64,000 nucleotides of DNA from DATAGZ01 sp036263455 (GTDB lineage Bacteria; Pseudomonadota; Alphaproteobacteria; Dongiales; Dongiaceae), in NCBI GenBank assembly GCA_036263455.1, contig DATAGZ010000006.1, positions 1-64,000 on the forward strand. Direction: 5' to 3'. The number at the start of each line of letters is the position of its first letter. Position 1 is the stretch's first letter. The notes beneath the pieces are model-generated. The model was given only the letters and a program-made list of their open reading frames with translations. It ran no database searches and was not told the DNA's origin. The position numbers and the translations under genes were made by a program. Shown piece by piece: positions 16,741 through 26,082 of the stretch.

Positions 16741-18147
16741 ATGACCAGTAGTAAAGCCGCTGAGATTAGTACGCTCACGCAACGGCCGATGTGGAGAACT
16801 CTTTTAGTCTTCTTTCCGCCTGTGCTGATCGGGATGCTGCTGCAGTCGCTGAACGGATCGGTGAGCGCTCTCTGGATAGGGCGAGGCTTGGGCACGGCAG
16901 CGCTGGCTGGAATGCTGAGCGCCAGCAGCATGTTGTTCCTGCTGGCGGCGGTCGTGTCAGGGATTGGTGTCGCTGCGAGTATTCTGGTCGGTCGCAGCCT
17001 CGGTGCCGGCGACAGCGAAAGAGCCCGTCGTATCATCGTCACAGGCATGGGCTTTCTGCTTTTCCTTTCGCTGCCAGTGGCAGCAAGCGGCGCTTTGGCA
17101 ACCACGATAGCAGGCTGGCTGCAGGTTCCCGAAGAGTCACGACCGTTCGCGGTTGCATACCTTCAATTGATGTTTCTTGGTACTCCCTTCGTTTATCTGC
17201 TGACCTTCATAGTGACCGTTTTGCGCGGCACGGGTGATGCGCGCACGCCGTTCCTCTTCGTGGCGCTGTGTGTGGTCCTGGATATTGCCCTCAATCCTTT
17301 GCTTATCTTCGGTTGGGGACCGGTTCCCCGTCTTGGCATTGCCGGTTCGGCGCTGGCGACTATCCTTGCCCAAGCTACCAGCTTGGTGCTGTTGGCCTTT
17401 TATCTGCATCGGCGCAGACCGGCACTGTGGCGCTTATCGGGCGCAACAGCGCTGGCGATTGACCGCGAGCTGATGGCCGCTCTGGTCTCCAAAGGTCTGC
17501 CGATGGGCCTGCAGCAAATCGTCGTATCAAGCAGCATGGTGGCGATGGTCGCCATAGTGAACCGCTTCGGCGTGGCTCCTGCTGCCGCTTTCGGCGCTTG
17601 TGTGCAGTTGTGGATTTACCTCCAGATGCCCGGCATGGCGCTAGGCATTGCCGCCTCGACCATCGCAGCCCACAATGTCGGCGCCGGACGGTGGGATCGC
17701 GTAAGGGAACTGGCAGTCACCGGCGTCCTTTTCAATCTCGGGGTTACGGGCGGCTTGGTCCTGCTGGCCTATCTGGGCGCCCATGAAGTGCTCGGCCTCT
17801 TTTTACCTACCGGGGAAACGCTCAGCATGGCCCTGCACATCAATGCGATTGTAGCTTGGTCTTTCATCGGTTTTGGGATCACATTTATTTTGGTTGGCAT
17901 TGTGCGCTCTACCGGTGCAGTCCTTGTCCCCCTGATCATAATCTTTATCGCGCTCTGGGGTGTACGGGTACCGTTTGCCTATGGCTTCGGCTTGATTAAC
18001 GAACGAGAGACGATAGAGGCGGTCTGGTGGAGCTTTCCCCTCGGGCTGATCACCTCGGTTTTACTGGTCCTGGCCTATTACCGTTCGGGACGCTGGCGCA
18101 GCGAAAGAGAGCAAAAGGCCGTGCCGGCCGTAGCGGCTGTTCGCTGA
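16741..18147 (+). CDS. MATE-family efflux transporter
   Basis: 468 residues with twelve predicted membrane segments in two homologous halves, including VGRSLGAGDSERARRI in the first half and AAHNVGAGRWDRVREL in the second. These are signature loops of multidrug and toxin extrusion proteins. AAGGATC precedes the ATG. It follows the acyl synthetase after a 113-base gap with a short GACCC/GGGTC hairpin and no other gene. The location at the end of the biosynthetic operon suggests that it exports the product, driven by a sodium or proton gradient. Confidence 0.85.
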   Translation: MTSSKAAEISTLTQRPMWRTLLVFFPPVLIGMLLQSLNGSVSALWIGRGLGTAALAGMLSASSMLFLLAAVVSGIGVAASILVGRSLGAGDSERARRIIVTGMGFLLFLSLPVAASGALATTIAGWLQVPEESRPFAVAYLQLMFLGTPFVYLLTFIVTVLRGTGDARTPFLFVALCVVLDIALNPLLIFGWGPVPRLGIAGSALATILAQATSLVLLAFYLHRRRPALWRLSGATALAIDRELMAALVSKGLPMGLQQIVVSSSMVAMVAIVNRFGVAPAAAFGACVQLWIYLQMPGMALGIAASTIAAHNVGAGRWDRVRELAVTGVLFNLGVTGGLVLLAYLGAHEVLGLFLPTGETLSMALHINAIVAWSFIGFGITFILVGIVRSTGAVLVPLIIIFIALWGVRVPFAYGFGLINERETIEAVWWSFPLGLITSVLLVLAYYRSGRWRSEREQKAVPAVAAVR

Positions 18148-18340
18148 GAAGACATTACAAGCTTCCTTGGACGAGAGGATTGCATCGTGCAGGTCTCGAG
18201 AGATTACGGTCTGCACGATCTCGCACAAGCGCCGGAATAATACCGATCGCGAGCACAGGATAATGTGCTGGCCGCGCTGAGCTTCCAAGAGACACCTTGC
18301 CTTTGCAGCCACGTTCTTTCACAATGACGGCGAGGATAAA
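18148..18340. other. leader of nrdJ with a 9-bp inverted repeat
   Basis: A 193-base gap with no gene. ATCGTGCAG at 18184-18192 and CTGCACGAT at 18211-18219 form a perfect 9-bp inverted repeat with an 18-nt spacer. No T-run follows, so it is not an intrinsic terminator. It could be an operator or RNA hairpin controlling nrdJ. It does not look like a canonical NrdR box, and no B12-box is present here. Confidence 0.4.
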
Positions 18341-20650
18341 ATGGTGCAGGTGAGCGCAATCGCCCAGCAGATCTGGGACATGAAATACCGTTTCAAGGAG
18401 ATGAGCGGCGAACCCATCGACAAGAGCATCGACGAGAGCTGGCGGCGGGTCGCCGCAGCCCTGGCCGAGGCCGAGAAACCAGACCAGCGGGCGCGGTGGG
18501 CGGAGGAATTCTATCAGGCTCTCGAAGGCTATAAATTTCTCCCCGCCGGGCGGATCCTGGCTGGGGCGGGGACCAGGCGCAACGTCACTCTTTTCAATTG
18601 TTTCGTCATGGGGACGGTTCCCGACGATATGGGCGGCATTTTCATGCATTTGCGCGAGGCGGCCCTGACCATGCAGCAGGGCGGGGGAATCGGCTACGAT
18701 TTCTCGACCTTGCGTCCACGCGGCGCGCCCGTCCATGGCGTGGGCGCGGATGCCTCGGGCCCGCTCTCCTTCATGGATGTGTGGGATGCAATGTGCCGCA
18801 CTATCATGTCGGCGGGCTCGCGCCGCGGCGCCATGATGGCGACCATGCGGTGCGACCATCCTGACATCGAAGCCTTCATCGAGGCCAAGCGCGAGCCGGG
18901 CCGGTTGCGCATGTTCAATCTCTCCGTGCTGGTTACCGACGCCTTCATGCAGGCGGTCAAGGAGAATGCCGCCTGGCCGCTCACCTTCGCCGGCACGACC
19001 CGTAAGGTCGTGGAGGCGCGCGCGCTGTGGGACAAGATCATGCAGGCGACCTACGCCTATGCTGAGCCTGGCGTGATCTTCATCGATCGGATCAACCGGC
19101 GCAACAACCTCGCTTATTGCGAGACGATCAGTGCCACCAACCCGTGTGGTGAACAACCGTTGCCGCCTTATGGCGCGTGCCTGCTAGGGTCGGTCAATCT
19201 CGCCGTGCTTATCCGCGATCCGTTCACGCCTGACGCAAGGCTCGATCTCGATGCGCTCGCCAGGCTGGTGCCAACCGCCGTGCGCATGATGGATAACGTC
19301 GTCGACATTTCGAATTTCCCGCTCGAGGCGCAACGCCACGAGGCCAAGGCCAAGCGGCGCATCGGATTGGGCGTCACCGGGCTTGCCGATGCGCTCATCC
19401 TCTGTGGCGCGCGCTATGGAAGCCGGCGCGCCATCGAATTGACCGAACAATGGATGGACGCGCTCCGCCGTGCCGCTTACGGGGCATCGATCGAGCTCGC
19501 CCAGGAAAAGGGCGCATTTCCGCTTTTCGACCGCGATCGCTACCTGGAGGGCGAGACTATCCGCGAACTCGATCCCGAGCTGCGCGCGGGGATCGCCGCT
19601 CATGGCATTCGCAATGCGCTTTTGACTTCGATTGCGCCTACCGGCACGATTTCCCTGTTCGCCGATAACGTTTCCTCGGGACTCGAACCCGTTTTCAGCT
19701 TTTCTTATACCCGCAACGTCCTCATGCCCGACGGTTCACGCCGCGCGGAGGAGGTCAGCGATTATGCCTACCGTCTGTACCGGCGCATGAAAGGCGAGGA
19801 CGCGCCACTCACCGAAGCTTTCGTCGATGCCCAAACCTTGCAGCCGATGGACCACGTCGCCATGCAGGCGGCGGTGCAGAAATATATCGATTCCTCGATT
19901 TCAAAAACCATCAATTGCCCGACAGATCTCGATTTCGGGCTATTCAAGGATGTCTACCTCCAGGCCTATGAATCGGGCTGCAAAGGATGCACGACCTATC
20001 GGCCTAACGAGATCACCGGCGCGGTACTCGAAGCGCCCAAGAAGGAAAAAGCCGGCAAGAGCGCCGAACCGGAATTGCCGCTCCAGGCCGCTCCGCGCGC
20101 GCACGACCATTACGAGGCGGGAGGCGTCGTCTATATGACCCAGCCGCTCGACCGGCCCGAGGTCTTGCCCGGCCAGACTTACAAGATCCGCTGGCCCGAG
20201 AGCGATCATGCGATCTACATCACCGTCAATGATGTCGTGCGCGATGGCCGCCGCAGGCCCTTTGAAATTTTTATCAATTCCAAGAACATGGAGCATTTCG
20301 CTTGGACGGTGGGACTTACCCGCATGATCAGCGCGGTTTTCCGGCGCGGCGGCGATGTCTCCTTCGTTGTCGAGGAATTGAAGGCGGTGTTCGATCCGCG
20401 CGGCGGATCCTGGATGGAAGGCCGATATGTCCCATCGCTGCTCGCCGCTATCGGCAATGTGATCGAAACCCACCTCAAGGAAATTGGCTTCCTGCCCAGT
20501 GGAGACCAGCAGGAACTGCGTCTCGCCGTCAATGACGAGGCGCCGCAATCCGCCAAGATGGCTTACTGCCCCAAATGCAGCCAGCCCGCCCTGATTCGCC
20601 AGGAAGGCTGCGATCTCTGCACCGCCTGCGGCTACAGCAAGTGCGGGTGA
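18341..20650 (+). CDS. nrdJ: adenosylcobalamin-dependent ribonucleotide reductase (class II)
   Basis: 769 residues. It makes deoxyribonucleotides using a radical from adenosylcobalamin. Visible are PAGRILAGAGT and NCFVMGT near the N-terminus, the NPCGEQPLPPYGACLLGSVNL active-site block, the PTGTISLFADNVSSGLEPVF region, KTINCPTDLDFG, and a C-terminal zinc ribbon (CPKCSQPALIRQEGCDLCTACGYSKCG pattern C-x2-C...C-x2-C). No N-terminal ATP-cone is seen. The gene immediately precedes the cobalamin riboswitch and the cofactor's own biosynthesis genes, a natural functional pairing. Start ATG at 18341 with GAGG upstream; length fits the short NrdJ group. Confidence 0.92.
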   Translation: MVQVSAIAQQIWDMKYRFKEMSGEPIDKSIDESWRRVAAALAEAEKPDQRARWAEEFYQALEGYKFLPAGRILAGAGTRRNVTLFNCFVMGTVPDDMGGIFMHLREAALTMQQGGGIGYDFSTLRPRGAPVHGVGADASGPLSFMDVWDAMCRTIMSAGSRRGAMMATMRCDHPDIEAFIEAKREPGRLRMFNLSVLVTDAFMQAVKENAAWPLTFAGTTRKVVEARALWDKIMQATYAYAEPGVIFIDRINRRNNLAYCETISATNPCGEQPLPPYGACLLGSVNLAVLIRDPFTPDARLDLDALARLVPTAVRMMDNVVDISNFPLEAQRHEAKAKRRIGLGVTGLADALILCGARYGSRRAIELTEQWMDALRRAAYGASIELAQEKGAFPLFDRDRYLEGETIRELDPELRAGIAAHGIRNALLTSIAPTGTISLFADNVSSGLEPVFSFSYTRNVLMPDGSRRAEEVSDYAYRLYRRMKGEDAPLTEAFVDAQTLQPMDHVAMQAAVQKYIDSSISKTINCPTDLDFGLFKDVYLQAYESGCKGCTTYRPNEITGAVLEAPKKEKAGKSAEPELPLQAAPRAHDHYEAGGVVYMTQPLDRPEVLPGQTYKIRWPESDHAIYITVNDVVRDGRRRPFEIFINSKNMEHFAWTVGLTRMISAVFRRGGDVSFVVEELKAVFDPRGGSWMEGRYVPSLLAAIGNVIETHLKEIGFLPSGDQQELRLAVNDEAPQSAKMAYCPKCSQPALIRQEGCDLCTACGYSKCG

Positions 20651-20702
20651 GGGCTCTCTGCCTGAAGATAGGATAAAATCCACCTAGGCAAATCGCGCCC
20701 GC

Positions 20703-20895
20703 TGGTCTAAGTTAAACCTTATCCGCATGTAGGGAAGCCGGTGCGCCTCGGGCAAATCCGGCGCTGCCCCCGCAACTGTAGGATCCGAGAACCGCCATGG
20801 CCACTGGGCAACCGGGAAGGCCGGCGGACGATTGCCGGTTCTGTTGGCGCCAGTGCAATCTGGGATCGAGCCAGGAAACCTTGGCGGATGCAAAC
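20703..20895 (+). promoter_or_regulatory. cobalamin (B12) riboswitch
   Basis: Conserved aptamer blocks appear in the right order: AGGGAAGCCGGTGCG at 20731, AAATCCGGCGCTGCCCCC and GCAACTGTA around 20754-20780, GCCACTGGG then CGGGAAGGCCG near 20809-20824, and the B12-box GCCAGGAAACC at 20870-20880. The cobU start is 36 bases after the box. A short CCCACGGGTGG hairpin lies just before the start and overlaps its ribosome-binding region, with no T-run. Translational control of cobU and the genes coupled to it is therefore more likely than transcription termination. Boundaries are approximate. Confidence 0.92.
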
Positions 20896-20915
20896 CAACC
20901 CACGGGTGGCGGGCG

Positions 20916-21575
20916 ATGGCAGGATATTCTTCACGCGGGCTTTCGGCCTGCACTCTTATTCTCGGCGCCGCCCGCTCGGGCAAGAGCAGGTTCGCCGAGA
21001 CGCTCGTTCTCGAAAGCGGACTCGTGCCTTTTTACCTGGCAACTGGGGAGGCGGGCGACGAGGAAATGACGGCGCGTATCGCGGCTCACCGGGTGCGGCG
21101 AGGATCGGCCTGGCAAACCTTGGAAGAATCGAACCGGATAGAGGATGCGCTCGCAACCCATGCGGCGCCGGGCCGCGCCATCCTGGTCGATTGCCTGACA
21201 TTGTGGCTCAGCACGCTCCTGCTGCGGGGCGAGAATATTCACGACCGCGTCCGTGCGCTCGCGGCCATGCTGCCCCGCCTGCCAGGATCGGTCGTGCTGG
21301 TTTCCAATGAAGTCGGCTGGGGAATAGTACCGGATAATGCACTGGCGCGGCGGTTTCGCGACGAGGCGGGCCGCCTTCATCAAGAGATCGCGGCGATTGC
21401 CCAGCGCGTCTATCTGGTCGTAGCAGGACTCGACATGCTCATCAAGGGGGATATCCATGAAAATACCGGCGACAATCGTGACCGGTTTTCTCGGCGCGGG
21501 AAAGACGACCCTGCTCATGCACATGCTGAGCGAGGCGCAAAAGAGCGGCCGTCGGCTCGCCTTCCTGATCAATGA
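20916..21575 (+). CDS. cobU: adenosylcobinamide kinase / phosphate guanylyltransferase, extended C-terminus
   Basis: Start ATG 20916 lies just behind the riboswitch. The protein has the P-loop LILGAARSGKSRFAE, the VDCLTLWLS strand, and SNEVGWGIVPDNALARRFRDE, all diagnostic for CobU/CobP. It phosphorylates adenosylcobinamide and transfers GMP to it in nucleotide-loop assembly. The family normally ends near ...LVVAGLDMLIK, at about residue 180. Here the frame continues 40 more codons through the start of cobW in another frame, a 119-base overlap, ending with a tail of low-complexity charged residues. Either the tail is a harmless extension after loss of a stop codon or there is a small sequence error near 21455. 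Confidence 0.88.
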   Translation: MAGYSSRGLSACTLILGAARSGKSRFAETLVLESGLVPFYLATGEAGDEEMTARIAAHRVRRGSAWQTLEESNRIEDALATHAAPGRAILVDCLTLWLSTLLLRGENIHDRVRALAAMLPRLPGSVVLVSNEVGWGIVPDNALARRFRDEAGRLHQEIAAIAQRVYLVVAGLDMLIKGDIHENTGDNRDRFSRRGKDDPAHAHAERGAKERPSARLPDQ

Positions 21576-22476
21576 GTTCGGCGACCTCGGCATCGATGGC
21601 GATATCGTCAAGGGCTGCGGCATCACCGGCTGCGAGGATGTGATCGAGCTCGCCAATGGCTGCATTTGCTGCACCGTCGCCGATGATTTCCTTCCCGCCA
21701 TGGAAAGCGTGCTCGACCGTCCCAATCCCCCCGATCATATCGTGATCGAAACATCCGGCCTGGCCTTGCCCAAACCGCTGCTCAAGGCATTTTCCTGGCC
21801 GGGCATAGCCACGCGGGCCACCATCGATGGCGTCATCGCCGTGGTCGATGGTCCTGCCGCGGCGGAGGGCCGTTTCAAAGACGAGGTAGAACCGCACGGC
21901 ACTATCATGCCAGGGATCGAACACGACAATCCGATCGCCGAGCTTTTCACCGATCAGGTGAATTGCGCCGACCTTATCCTTCTCAATAAGGATGATCGGA
22001 TGAATGAAGAGGCGCGAGGGAGGGCACGGCAGGCGGTGGCCGAAGTCGCGGCGCGGCCGGTCCAGGTGCTCCCTGCCAGTTTCGGCCAGCTCGACATTCG
22101 CGTCCTTCTCGGTATGGAAGCCGCAGCCGAGAACGACATGGCGGTCCGCCCCTCGCTGCACGAGCTCGACGGCGACCACGATCACGACGATTTTCTCTCC
22201 TTCGCGGCGCCGGTGCCGGCGCTCGCCGACCCCGCCGTGGCGGTTGACAGACTGCGCGACATCGCCGCCCAGTTCGGCATTTTGCGGCTCAAGGGGTTCC
22301 TTGCAGTTTCCGGCAAGGATATGCGCCTGCTCGTCCAGGGCGTGGGAACCCGGCTGGCCTCGCATTACGACCGGCCCTGGCAGCAGGGGGAGGAGCGCAC
22401 GGGCCGGCTGGTGGTCATCGGTGAGAAGATGCTCGACCGCGCGGGCATCCTCGCCGCGCTGGCCCAGCTCTACTAG
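21457..22476 (+). CDS. cobW: CobW-family metallochaperone GTPase
   Basis: 339 residues starting MKIPATIVTGFLGAGKTTLL, a canonical CobW N-terminus, with Walker A at about residues 10-17, the metal-binding GCICCTV motif, and a switch region ETSGLALPKPL. A His/Asp-rich loop (DGDHDHDD) near residue 235 could bind cobalt or zinc. COG0523 proteins insert or deliver metals. Placed before cobN, this one is expected to supply cobalt for the corrin ring. It starts inside the extended end of cobU. The cobN ATG follows its stop directly. Confidence 0.9.
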   Translation: MKIPATIVTGFLGAGKTTLLMHMLSEAQKSGRRLAFLINEFGDLGIDGDIVKGCGITGCEDVIELANGCICCTVADDFLPAMESVLDRPNPPDHIVIETSGLALPKPLLKAFSWPGIATRATIDGVIAVVDGPAAAEGRFKDEVEPHGTIMPGIEHDNPIAELFTDQVNCADLILLNKDDRMNEEARGRARQAVAEVAARPVQVLPASFGQLDIRVLLGMEAAAENDMAVRPSLHELDGDHDHDDFLSFAAPVPALADPAVAVDRLRDIAAQFGILRLKGFLAVSGKDMRLLVQGVGTRLASHYDRPWQQGEERTGRLVVIGEKMLDRAGILAALAQLY

Positions 22477-25400
22477 ATGCATCTGCTTGCCACTCAGCCG
22501 GGGCGGATAGATAACCAGGCGGCGGTCGACCTCGATCAGTCGCCGGCGGATATCGTCATCCTGAGCGCAGCCGATACCGAGCTGGCCTGTCTCGCTTATG
22601 CCTACCGCGCATGGCGGGGCGATAAACCCAGCCTGCGGCTCGCCAATTTGACCAGGCTCGGCCATCCCTTTTCCGTGGACCTTTATGCTGAGAAGACTCT
22701 TGCCCGAGCGAAGATCATTGTGGTGCGTCTGCTCGGTGGGCGGGCTTACTGGCCCTATGGAATCGAGGAAATCGCGAAACTCGCTGGTCCAGCGAAGATT
22801 TTTTTGCTGCCCGGCGATGATAAGCCGGATTTCGACCTGCGCCGTCTTTCTCGCTGCGACGATGCAGACTACGCGTTAGTCGGCCGCTACTTCCAGGAGG
22901 GCGGCATGGAGAACGCGCAAAGCATGTTGGCCATGCTCAGTGCGATGGTGGGCTTCTCTGCTGCCCCGTCGCCGCCGCTGGTCCTGCCGCGTCATGGACA
23001 TTACCGGCTTTCCCGCCTGGATGACCGGCCCCGCGTCTTGATTCTATTCTATCGCGCCCTTTATCAGGCCGGCTCGACCCAGGCGATTGACGCGTTGATC
23101 GACGCCCTTTCGGCGCGCGGTCTCGCCGCATGTCCCCTCTATGTGCATAGCCTGAAGGATGACGCGGCGATGCACTTCGTCGCTGCGGAATCGCAACGCG
23201 CGCGTCCTGACCTTATCCTCAACCTTCTCTCCTTCGCCCAGGGCTGGGACGAGGCGATGTACCGCACCCTGTTTGGCGACGCGCCCTGTCTCCAGGTCCT
23301 GCTCAGCGGCGAGAGCGAGCAGGCCTGGCAGGCGGATCATCGTGGCTTGGTGCCGCGCGATCTCGCCATGCAGGTGGTATTGCCTGAAATTGACGGCAAG
23401 GTCACGACGCGGGCGATTGCCTTCAAATCCGAAGAGACCGTCGACGATGCCGTCCAATGTCCCATCGTCACGCCGCGTGTGCTGCCGGAGCGCGTCGATT
23501 ATGTCTGCGACCTCGCGCGCGCCTGGATCGATCTGCGCCGCATGCCTGCATCTGGCAAACGCATCGGCATCATATTGGCCAATTATCCGAACCGCGATGG
23601 AAGGATCGGTAATGGAGTGGGGCTCGACGTGCCGCGATCGCTGCTGGTCCTCTTGGATGCGCTTGCGAGAGACGGTTACGATGTCGCTGCTCCGGCCGAT
23701 GTTCCCGCCCTGATGGCGATGCTGCTCTCGGGACCGACCAATGCGGATCCAGAGCGGGCGAGTACCGTTCGCCTTCCTCTTGAGGATTATCGCACTTTTT
23801 TTGAGACGTTTCCGCCCGAACGCCGCGAGGAAATCCTGGCGCGTTGGGGCGCACCAGACAGCGACCCCTTCGTTCGGGACGGGGCCTTTAACCTCGCCGT
23901 TCACGCGCTCGACCAGGTGTTGGTTGGCGTGCAGCCCGCGCGCGGCTATCAGATCGATCCGGTCGCCACCTATCATGATGCAACACTTCCGCCGCCGCAT
24001 TATTATCTGGCCTTCTATTGCTACCTCAGAGAGAAATGCGCCGCACTGATTCATCTCGGCAAGCACGGGACGGCGGAATGGCTACCGGGAAAGGCGCTCG
24101 CCTTGAGCCGCACCTGCTGGCCGGAGATCGTGCTGGGACCGACGCCGCACTTCTATCCTTTCATCGTCAACGATCCGGGCGAGGGTACCCAGGCCAAGCG
24201 CCGCACGGCGGCGGTGATTCTCGACCATCTTACGCCTCCTCTGACCAGGGCTGGGCTGCATGGCGATCTCCTGTCGCTTGCCCATCTGATCGAGGAATAT
24301 TACCAGGCGAGCCAACTCGATCCGCGCCGCCTCAAGGAGCTGCGCGTCCGTATCCTCGCCGAGATTCGCCGCCAGGGGCTAGACAAGGATTGCGGCCTGA
24401 GGCCAGGCGACGATGGCGAGGCCGCTCTGGCGAAGATCGATGCGCATCTCTGTGCCCTCAAGGAGTTACAGATCCGCGATGGGCTGCATGTCTTTGGCGA
24501 GAGGCCGGGTGGAACGCAGCGCATCGATTTGCTTTATGCCTTGCTGCATCTGCCGCGCGGCAAGGGCGAGGGCAAGGATCAATCCCTGCTGCGCGCCTTG
24601 GCCTTGGACAAGAAGGTCGGCTTTGATCCGCTGGAATGCGATCTCGATCATCGCACCGGCCCGATCGTCGAGGAACTGCGCGAGCTCGCCTGCGATCTCC
24701 TCGCAGGAAAGACGCGTCCCGATTCCACCTGGACGCACATCCTTCCCGTGCTCGACCAAGCGGAAGAGGTCGGGGCGCTGCTCGATCGCTCCGCCCGTCT
24801 CGAGATCGATCATATGCTCGCCGGCCTGCGGGGCGAATATGTTCCGCCCGGCCCGTCGGGCGCGCCGAGCCGGGGACGACTGGACGTCCTGCCCACGGGG
24901 CGCAATTTCTATTCCGTCGATACCCGCGCTATCCCCACGATGACGGCCTGGGCGCTAGGCTGGAAATCGGCGAGCCTGCTGCTGGAACGTCATCGCCAGG
25001 ATCATGGGGAGTGGCCGCGCAGTATCATGCTTTCGGCCTGGGGTACGGCCAACATGCGCACCGGAGGCGACGATATCGCCCAGGCCATGGCACTGATTGG
25101 GGCCCGCCCGAGCTGGGACGAGACCGGCCGGGTCAGCGGCTTCGAGATCTTGCCGATTGGCATTCTCGGCCGTCCGCGCGTCGATGTCACGCTGCGTATC
25201 TCCGGATTCTTTCGGGATGCATTTCCCACGCAGATCGAACTCTTCGACAGCGCTGTCCGCGCGATTGCAGCCCTTGCGGAAGAAGGAACCGACAACGCGC
25301 TGGCTCATCATATGGCGGAGGAGCGCACCCGCCTCCTCGAAGCCGGCGTGCCCGCGCATCTCGCCGAACTTCGCGCCGGCCACCGGGTCTTCGGCGCCAA

Positions 25401-26082
25401 GCCGGGCGCGTACGGAACCGGGCTGCAGACGCTTATAGACGAAGGGATCTGGGCCGACGTGCACGATCTGGGTGCGCTTTTCATCGAATGGGGAAGCCAC
25501 GCCTATGGCACGCAGGCGCAAGGCGATTATGTGCCGGAACAGTTCCGCGAGCGCCTGTCACGGGCCGAGGCGGTTGTTCACAACCAGGACAACCGCGAGC
25601 ATGACATTCTGGATAGCGACGATTACTACCAGTTCGAGGGCGGCCTCACCGCGGCGATCCGCCACGTCACCGGAGCGACGCCGCCCGTGTGGCATAATGA
25701 TCATTCCAATCCCAACCGCCCGAAGATTGCACCGCTGCAGGAAGAGCTGGGGCGGATCGTGCGCGGCCGCGCCGCCAATCCGAAATGGATCGCGGGCGCG
25801 ATGCGCCACGGCTATAAAGGCGCCCTCGAAATGGCGGCAAGTGTCGATTATCTCTTTGCCTTCGCCGCCACGACGGGGCTCGTCCAGGATCATCACTTTC
25901 AAGCATTGTACGACGCCTATATCGGCAACGAGAAAGTCAGGGAATTTCTCGATGACCATAATCCCGCGGCGCTCAGGGAAATGACCGCGCGTTTCGCGGA
26001 AGCACTAAGGCGCGGCCTCTGGAAGAGCCGATCGAACTCACTTGCAATCGAACTCGCCACGGAAGGAATAGGGCATGGCTGA
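22477..26082 (+). CDS. cobN: cobaltochelatase large subunit CobN
   Basis: 1201 residues, homologous in plan to the magnesium chelatase H subunit: FHLGKHGTAEWLPGK (read here IHLGKHGTAEWLPGK) mid-protein, KRRTAAVILDHLTPPL, then MRTGGDDIAQAMALIG and SRAEAVVHNQDNREHDILDSDDYYQFEGG near the C-terminus. CobN binds hydrogenobyrinate a,c-diamide and inserts cobalt together with the AAA+ subunits CobS and CobT in the aerobic pathway. Neither cobS nor cobT is in the window. The cluster also has CbiX, a single-protein chelatase of the early-insertion route, so which enzyme is used is open. Length is typical. Confidence 0.92.
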   Translation: MHLLATQPGRIDNQAAVDLDQSPADIVILSAADTELACLAYAYRAWRGDKPSLRLANLTRLGHPFSVDLYAEKTLARAKIIVVRLLGGRAYWPYGIEEIAKLAGPAKIFLLPGDDKPDFDLRRLSRCDDADYALVGRYFQEGGMENAQSMLAMLSAMVGFSAAPSPPLVLPRHGHYRLSRLDDRPRVLILFYRALYQAGSTQAIDALIDALSARGLAACPLYVHSLKDDAAMHFVAAESQRARPDLILNLLSFAQGWDEAMYRTLFGDAPCLQVLLSGESEQAWQADHRGLVPRDLAMQVVLPEIDGKVTTRAIAFKSEETVDDAVQCPIVTPRVLPERVDYVCDLARAWIDLRRMPASGKRIGIILANYPNRDGRIGNGVGLDVPRSLLVLLDALARDGYDVAAPADVPALMAMLLSGPTNADPERASTVRLPLEDYRTFFETFPPERREEILARWGAPDSDPFVRDGAFNLAVHALDQVLVGVQPARGYQIDPVATYHDATLPPPHYYLAFYCYLREKCAALIHLGKHGTAEWLPGKALALSRTCWPEIVLGPTPHFYPFIVNDPGEGTQAKRRTAAVILDHLTPPLTRAGLHGDLLSLAHLIEEYYQASQLDPRRLKELRVRILAEIRRQGLDKDCGLRPGDDGEAALAKIDAHLCALKELQIRDGLHVFGERPGGTQRIDLLYALLHLPRGKGEGKDQSLLRALALDKKVGFDPLECDLDHRTGPIVEELRELACDLLAGKTRPDSTWTHILPVLDQAEEVGALLDRSARLEIDHMLAGLRGEYVPPGPSGAPSRGRLDVLPTGRNFYSVDTRAIPTMTAWALGWKSASLLLERHRQDHGEWPRSIMLSAWGTANMRTGGDDIAQAMALIGARPSWDETGRVSGFEILPIGILGRPRVDVTLRISGFFRDAFPTQIELFDSAVRAIAALAEEGTDNALAHHMAEERTRLLEAGVPAHLAELRAGHRVFGAKPGAYGTGLQTLIDEGIWADVHDLGALFIEWGSHAYGTQAQGDYVPEQFRERLSRAEAVVHNQDNREHDILDSDDYYQFEGGLTAAIRHVTGATPPVWHNDHSNPNRPKIAPLQEELGRIVRGRAANPKWIAGAMRHGYKGALEMAASVDYLFAFAATTGLVQDHHFQALYDAYIGNEKVREFLDDHNPAALREMTARFAEALRRGLWKSRSNSLAIELATEGIGHG

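Noticed and set aside
21442..22665. Long minus-strand frame of about 407 codons under cobW
   Set aside because: Antisense to cobW and the start of cobN, both with clear motifs. High-GC codon bias produces such frames throughout the window.
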